Assembly (NCBI GenBank): GCA_911728435.2
Contig: OU452208.1
Coordinates: forward strand, 4,712,001-4,776,000
Direction: 5' to 3'
Source of the DNA: Apoderus coryli
Taxonomy: Eukaryota > Arthropoda > Insecta > Coleoptera > Attelabidae
DNA length: 64,000 nucleotides
Part shown: positions 59,198 through 64,000 of the stretch, piece after piece
Numbering within the stretch: the first letter of the stretch is position 1
Layout of the letters: each line of letters opens with the position of its first letter
The notes under the pieces: generated by a model
What the model was told of the DNA's origin: nothing
The model's database searches: none
What the model saw: only the letters and a program-made list of their open reading frames with translations
Position numbers and translations under genes: made by a program

Positions 59198-59714
59198 AGT
59201 CCTGACTTGGCACCGAATGACTTCTTTTTATTCCCGTACGTAAAAAAGAAACTGAGAGGTCAACGACACCTGAAGAAGCGGTTGCTGCATTCAGAATGCA
59301 TGTTTTGGAGATACCTCAATCAGTGTGGCAAAAGTGCTTCGACAATTGGTTCAAACGCATGCAAAAGTGTATAGATCTTCATGAGGAATATTTTGAAAAA
59401 CAATAAAGTGATTTTCGATGATGAATATTTGTTTTTGTTCTCTAATCCCGAAATATAAAAGGCAACCCTCGTATTTATTCAAATAATACTTCTAATTTTT
59501 CTAAAAAAACTAAAAAATATATTTCATAGTTATTTATAGTTAAACTTTGTACGTCACATAATAACAGGTGACTAACGTAAACTTAATCAACTATCAAAAA
59601 TCTTCCTACTTGTTATGTGTACTTTTTTATTAGCAAATACTAGAATGAAATAAGTGGCATTATATATTTGAATTTAAGACAATTAAAAATGTTTTCCTTA
59701 CTAACAAATAAGTC

Positions 59715-59720
59715 TTTATT
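59715..59720 (-). terminator. Candidate polyadenylation signal of the LHFPL gene
   Basis: AATAAA on the minus strand about 150 bases after the stop codon at 59867. Confidence 0.4.
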
Positions 59721-59866
59721 TATTTCAAAATTCAATCCACGACCCAGTGGTGGTTTTTTTTAATATGTTAACGTCCCACCAACAAATTTCACGCCCTATA
59801 GCCTAAGTAACAAAAGATGATTATGAGATATTCTCCTAAAAAGGTGCTTCTTAAGCAAAACGTGTT

Positions 59867-62800
59867 TTAAAGCTGAAAGTTTCTGTGTAGAGAGTGCGGA
59901 TGTGAATAATGCCCAGAATGCGTTGATCTTGGAACAGTTCTTTGTGAAAATTGCGAATAGGTATCGTCTTGACCGGGATGCATCATTAAGACTGGATGGT
60001 GAACACTTAGGGATTTTCTTGAACCTGCTACACTAGCCGAATCGCTCACGAAGCCACTATTCATTTCACCTAAAAAAGTAAATTGAGTTAGATAGAAAAT
60101 TGTTTCTCGAAATGTCGGAAAAGTAGATGTTGATTTTGTGTGAATTTCAACCAAGTTATATTTATTTAAAGTAAAAGATTCACCTTTAAATAAGCTCGCA
60201 GGTGCATAATGCGGATCAGCTTGTAACCGAATATGTCTTGTTGCCAAAATGAACGCCAACGTCGACAAGATGATGGCATCCAAGCAACTAATAGCTGCCA
60301 AAATATATGCCCAACGTATACTACAATTTCCTAATGCGTAATTATCGGATGTTGCTCCACAAATTTTCTGAACTGCTGATTCTGACCAACCAGCAGGGAA
60401 GCAGGAACAACCAATTATCATGGAAACACCTACAATAATTAAGCTTCTTGTTAAAGTTAAATTTTGAAAAGTGCTGTATGTCCGCGCATGGGTTTAGAAG
60501 AGGACCAATAAATATCAGAAAATTAAATTTTTACACAACATATTATGGAAAGTGTACCAATAAGTATGTCATTTAAGTGTAATAATTTCCATCTGGTATA
60601 GTTGTATAAAAATAGAACAGTTTTGTATAAGTAAACGCAACCGTTATTTGTCATTTTCTCTCAACAACAATAATAATGATAATCAAATAAAAGAAAACAA
60701 ACAAAAACTTTCAAAGTCAACTCCACAAAAAACTTTTAATTTAGTTATGTAAAGGAAACTAGTTTCGGCTCAACAAGCCATCATCAGTCCTACAATAAAG
60801 ATAAAAACGAACGCATAAGAGAAAAAATAAATAAAACGTACAACGGGCAACAAATCTATACATAAGTTCATAAGGTAAAAAACTTACCATTCTTACAAAA
60901 ACATCTGTGTAGAAAAAATATCAAACATGAATATGAATAACATTACACGAAAACAAACACCTGTGTTGAGTAAATAAATAAAATAAGAATTTTAATGCAT
61001 CCAAGACCAGATTCAAATATATCAAAAGGAAAAAACGAAAAACGTTTAACCTTTTGCTATAAGTACAGTATGTCCAAAAAGAATTCAATTGAATTGAAAT
61101 TCTAAAGAATCGTACAAAATAGTAAATTTAAATGAGGCAAGCAAAAAAACATTAAAGAGGCGCATAAAAATTGATCACGGTACAAATTAAAGAGTGAATT
61201 AATAATAGGGGACTCAATGAAAGATGTTTGGTCATTCAAGCAAGTGACACTATTATTTGACTTAGCCTTCATGATCTCTAAAATCTCCAAATAATTTAAA
61301 CGGGAGCCCTTATTACACCTATGTAATAACGTTGAATTATTCAAAACATCGAAGTTGTGATTTGTCGCGATTAGATGGTTTGCAAATGTAGATGGAGTAT
61401 TAAAAATATCGGTATTCTTATAACGGTTGTAATAATACAAATGTTCCTTGATTCTTGTAAGGAGCCTACGGCCAGATTGGCCGATATAAATGCTATTACA
61501 GTCCTGACAAGAAAGTCCATAAACTCCCGAACGAAAACTAACGACAATATCCGGAATACTACTTATCATTTTATATAATTTATTTCGTTTGATTAATGAT
61601 AATATTAACAATAAAACAAAAACAGAAAATTAAAAACAACAACAAAAATTTAAAAAAAGAAAAAACTCCTTTCATTCAAATTATGGATCACCTTTCAAAT
61701 AATTCAATAATTGATTTAGTAAACCTAAATAAGTTGTCACTGAAAATATCACAGCGAAGCTGACGACATTGATTGTAATTTCGGAGAATTCAGCTGATAA
61801 TTTGTTCTTGGTATTATTGTAGTAAATGTTTTCTTGTTCAAGAAATGCAATAAGGAATTTTCATAATATCAATTTATGGTGTGAGAAAATCCGCATGCGA
61901 TATTTAAAGATCATTTTCAGTAGTAATACCCCTAAGGTCTTGATAATACCGAGATAATTTTGTCATAGAGAATGCCGAAAGCGTGTTGCTTGAGCAACTC
62001 GCGCATTTTTGAATAGCACACTGGTAAACGGGTCGCATACAATTTTGAAGTCATTGAAGTATTTTTCCTGGAGTAGCCTACTCGTAGTATTCCAAATTGT
62101 TTTTACAGTTGCTTCTTTATATTCAGTTCCGTCAGCTTTTCTCATATTTACCGCATAATCTTTCAATATATTAGCCAAATTATGCAAACTCGTTTCAGCA
62201 TTCAGTTCGTATTCTCTGGTCGCACAAAACTCGATAAATATTTTCCATACATATTTTTTTGATTTGATTGTATTTTTTTGGTATATTATTAGATATAATA
62301 TCATTAATTGCATCGTTAGATGCAATACCAAATCTTCGCGACATTTTTAAACCAGTTGTCAGTTTTGACCATAGAATAAGAATAGCTTACTTATTCTATG
62401 GTTTGACGTTTAATTAATTTTTAATAAAAAAAAACACCAAACTGAAAACACCACATGTAGGGTATTATCGCTGTAATCCAGAAGTGATTGGATGAAATTT
62501 AACACATGACTTAAAATTAAGTAATTTGATTGGTTACTATATTTAGTAAAAAATTATCAACATCAGTTCTCGTTGAACGTTTGGAGTGGAATTGGGGGTG
62601 ACTTAATTGCTTAATTGGACCCGTATTTCTACCAGGAAGACTTACCGGAGAGGTATATCGGGACTTTCTGAAACAGAGGCTTCCTGGATTCCATTGGCAC
62701 TAATAAATGCAATATGGTTTATGCACGACGGTGCATTTTAGTCGGGTTACTCGTGAGTTTTTAACAGAAACATACGGAAATCACTGGATTGCCTGAGGTG

Positions 62801-63875
62801 GACCTCACTTATAGCTGCACGATTCCTGGATTTAAACGCAATGGATTTTTTAATGTGATGCCACCTGAAGTCCTTAGTTTAGGCTACTCCTGTGGAAAAT
62901 TTGGAGGACCTAAGGAGTCGCATTATTGCTGGGTCTAATTCGATTAGAATTGACCCTGGTAAGAGAGTTCGCCAGTCAATGAGGAGAAGATTGGATTCAC
63001 TTATCCGAGTTAGACAGTTTTCGTAATTTTTGTATTAGATATAAATGTTAATTTGATTTATTTATTTATTTTTATCTTGCTTCGAAATGTTAATGTTATT
63101 TTTATTTTATAATTATTCGCAAATATTCTTGGTATGTTGAAAAATGTTTTACATTTTTATCTCGTAAACTAAGCAACATATGAAAAAAGTACAAGAGATA
63201 AAAAAGTTGTAGTTTTAGTTGCTCTATCTCAAGACAATATCGAAATTAAATTACAGTCAGTGGCGTACATTTTTTTGTCAATAATTTTTATTAAGGTACC
63301 CCCCTAACGCCACTTGACTTTATTATTTTGATCTAGTTAGGGGCATATAAGCTCCGTATTTCTAGTAACAACGTTGCTAATTTTCAAAGAAATCGGCAAA
63401 GAGATATTTGACTTAATTTAAAAAAACCGTCATTTACAAAAGAACTTTAAAACCTTGTATCATAAAATGACCTGAGAAATCACCCCCATAAATTATGACC
63501 CACCTCATCCTAGATTCCGCCCCTTCAACGCCAATTAAAGTCAACAATGCAACCTTTACAGTGAAACTCACACCTGGCACCTAACAATAAGGGTTCCCAA
63601 GGCTCCAAATATAAATAGTTACTCTACCTGATACTAGTTGTAGCCAAGCGCAGACGTGAAATACGGTAGTAGAGTGACAGAAGAAAAACAGCAACATGGC
63701 GCTGATAGTCAATAAAGCTGTTATAACTCCTAATGCCACGAACGCAGTAGCTGCTTGAAATGCTTTACTTGAAATTGTCATAAAATCATCCAGCTTGCCT
63801 TCACATTTTTCTCCGGCGTCATCCAAATAACATTGGGACCATAGACCGAATTTACCCATTTCGGCATGTCCAATC
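59867..63875 (-). CDS. LHFPL tetraspan subfamily protein, last three exons
   Basis: Four-pass membrane protein of the LHFPL (lipoma HMGIC fusion partner-like/TMHS) family. Some members are auxiliary subunits of channels or receptors (family knowledge). Exons on the minus strand: 63875-63628 (WIGHAEMGKFGLWSQCYLDDAGEKC-type extracellular loop, then TM helix TAFVALGVITALLTISAML and FFFCHSTTVFHVCAWLQ), 60429-60184 (MIIGCSCFPAGW, CGATSDNYALGNCSIRWAYILA, TM helix to ATRHIRLQADP), and 60069-59867 (His/Ser-rich C-terminal tail). Frames join in phase. The first exon with TM1 lies outside the window. The 3.2 kb intron holds several transposon remnants. The exact paralogue (LHFPL2-5) was not determined. 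Confidence 0.9.
60753..60791 (-). ncRNA. Hammerhead ribozyme motif at the end of a Penelope-like element
   Basis: Minus strand: stem I AGGA (60788-60791) with UCCU (60753-60756), core CUGAUGA (60781-60787), one unpaired U, stem II GGCU/AGCC with loop UGUUG, core GAAA (60763-60766), palindromic ACUAGU stem III, cleavage-site U at 60757. It is about 310 bases downstream, on the same strand, of the GIY-YIG endonuclease frame. Confidence 0.75.
61102..61611 (-). CDS. GIY-YIG endonuclease of a Penelope-like element
   Basis: 169 codons. Motif GVYGLSCQDCNSIYIGQSGRRLLTRIKEH fits the Penelope endonuclease pattern 'G(V/I)Y-x-C-x2-C-x4-YIG-x-(T/S)GR-x2-R-x2-EH', followed by ATNHNFD and a later Glu (NYLEILEI). 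The frame is open but lacks the RT in front, so it is a fragment of a larger polyprotein. Confidence 0.8.
   Translation of the reverse strand: MLILSLIKRNKLYKMISSIPDIVVSFRSGVYGLSCQDCNSIYIGQSGRRLLTRIKEHLYYYNRYKNTDIFNTPSTFANHLIATNHNFDVLNNSTLLHRCNKGSRLNYLEILEIMKAKSNNSVTCLNDQTSFIESPIINSLFNLYRDQFLCASLMFFCLPHLNLLFCTIL
61963..62340 (-). pseudogene. Tyrosine-recombinase N-terminal domain fragment (Crypton-like)
   Basis: Frame with SLHNLANILKDYAVNMRKADG, TEYKEATVKTIWNTTSRLL and DPFTSVLFKNARVA. This follows the pattern 'L...FY...RK.DG..Y...(S/T)...I....R.L......I..D..F' of the core-binding domain of eukaryotic tyrosine recombinases (Cryptons and their ZMYM/KIAA1958-type derivatives). No catalytic domain follows. 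Recognition by pattern only. Confidence 0.45.
62369..62401. repeat. Hairpin, CCATAGAATAAG type
   Basis: Perfect 12 bp arms (62369-62380, 62390-62401), 9 base loop. Same arm sequence as 51180-51226. Confidence 0.6.
62600..63030 (+). pseudogene. IS630/mariner-type transposase, catalytic part, heavily decayed
   Basis: Reading across frames: GPVFLPGRLTGEVYRDFLKQRLPG, MQYGLCTT (from MWFMHDGA), REFLTETYGNHWI, GGPHL, and the C-terminal VENLEDLRSRIIAGSNSIRIDPGKRVRQSMRRRLDS pattern. This is the DDE domain that normally accompanies DUF4817. Many stops. In the LHFPL intron. Confidence 0.7.
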
Positions 63876-64000
63876 CTATAAAAAAAATATTCATATCATA
63901 TTTTAGAAGACGTTCTTGAATTTCTTGCTTTTTCGAAGACATATTATTGGGTATTTTGTAAATTTGCCTTGAATGATAGGGTGCATTATCTATAACACTT

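Larger units (their letters stand above)
57142..59473 (+). mobile_element. Mariner-like element, copy B, split by a LINE
   Basis: Perfect 27 bp terminal inverted repeats (57144-57170 and 59445-59471) flanked by TA. The transposase starts at 57318 (MKLNHEHFRAIILYNF), frameshifts near 57710, continues with DDESWIYTYKPE and [14 protein letters not shown], is cut at PPY by a 1 kb LINE (58156-59197), and resumes as [14 protein letters not shown] to about 59405. The host break point (CCGTAT / AGTCCTGAC) rejoins the conserved YSPDLAP block exactly. The best-preserved reference copy for this family in the window, but inactive. Confidence 0.9.
60720..61640 (-). mobile_element. Penelope-like element, 5'-truncated
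   Basis: GIY-YIG endonuclease frame plus the 3' terminal region with a hammerhead. No reverse transcriptase is visible upstream, so only the 3' end survives. Lies in the LHFPL intron. Confidence 0.75.

Overview
This is a 64 kb piece of an AT-rich animal nuclear genome, most likely an insect. The evidence is the intron-rich coding, GT-AG splice sites, and dense mariner, Tc1, P-element, BEL/Pao, Penelope-like and non-LTR transposon debris. The order (beetle, bug or other) cannot be settled from the sequence alone. No prokaryotic features, CRISPR arrays, rRNA or intact tRNA genes were seen.

Layout. (1) 1616-46352, + strand: the central and C-terminal 21 exons (about 1577 residues) of the Ral GTPase-activating protein catalytic subunit alpha (RalGAPA1/2, CG5521-type). 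The first exons lie upstream of the window. Its introns are filled with transposons. They also hold an intronless katanin p60-like ATPase gene with a LisH domain (21663-23054, + strand, KATNAL2-like), probably a retrogene. The 13 kb intron 28856-41859 carries a mariner, a 2.2 kb foldback DNA transposon and a very young, apparently complete BEL/Pao LTR retrotransposon (35505-41375, identical 180 bp LTRs, 5 bp target duplication). (2) About 50626-54933, + strand: a seven-exon gene of the Ldh_2 (YjmC/AllD-type malate/lactate dehydrogenase) family. It is intact but lacks the family's catalytic residues. (3) 55292-59473: nested transposons (two LINE RT remnants, then a mariner that was itself hit by a LINE). 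(4) 59867-63875, - strand: the last three exons of an LHFPL tetraspan membrane protein gene. Its large intron carries a Penelope-like endonuclease ORF, a tyrosine-recombinase (Crypton-like) fragment and a dead IS630/mariner transposase.

The most interesting signal is one that ORF calling misses: six well-formed and several decayed type I hammerhead ribozyme motifs spread over the window on both strands. One lies just downstream of the Penelope-like GIY-YIG endonuclease ORF. Two are mirror images in the arms of a perfect 205 bp foldback element with 12 bp target duplications. One (48377-48423) has a seven-pair stem I and a complete core. Penelope-like elements are known to carry hammerheads. 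Their repeated association here with inverted-repeat (foldback) elements is the part that deserves follow-up.

The host genes appear functionally unrelated (small-GTPase regulation, microtubule severing, a dehydrogenase-fold protein, a membrane tetraspan). There is no operon or cluster logic; the window is ordinary gene territory heavily remodelled by transposons.
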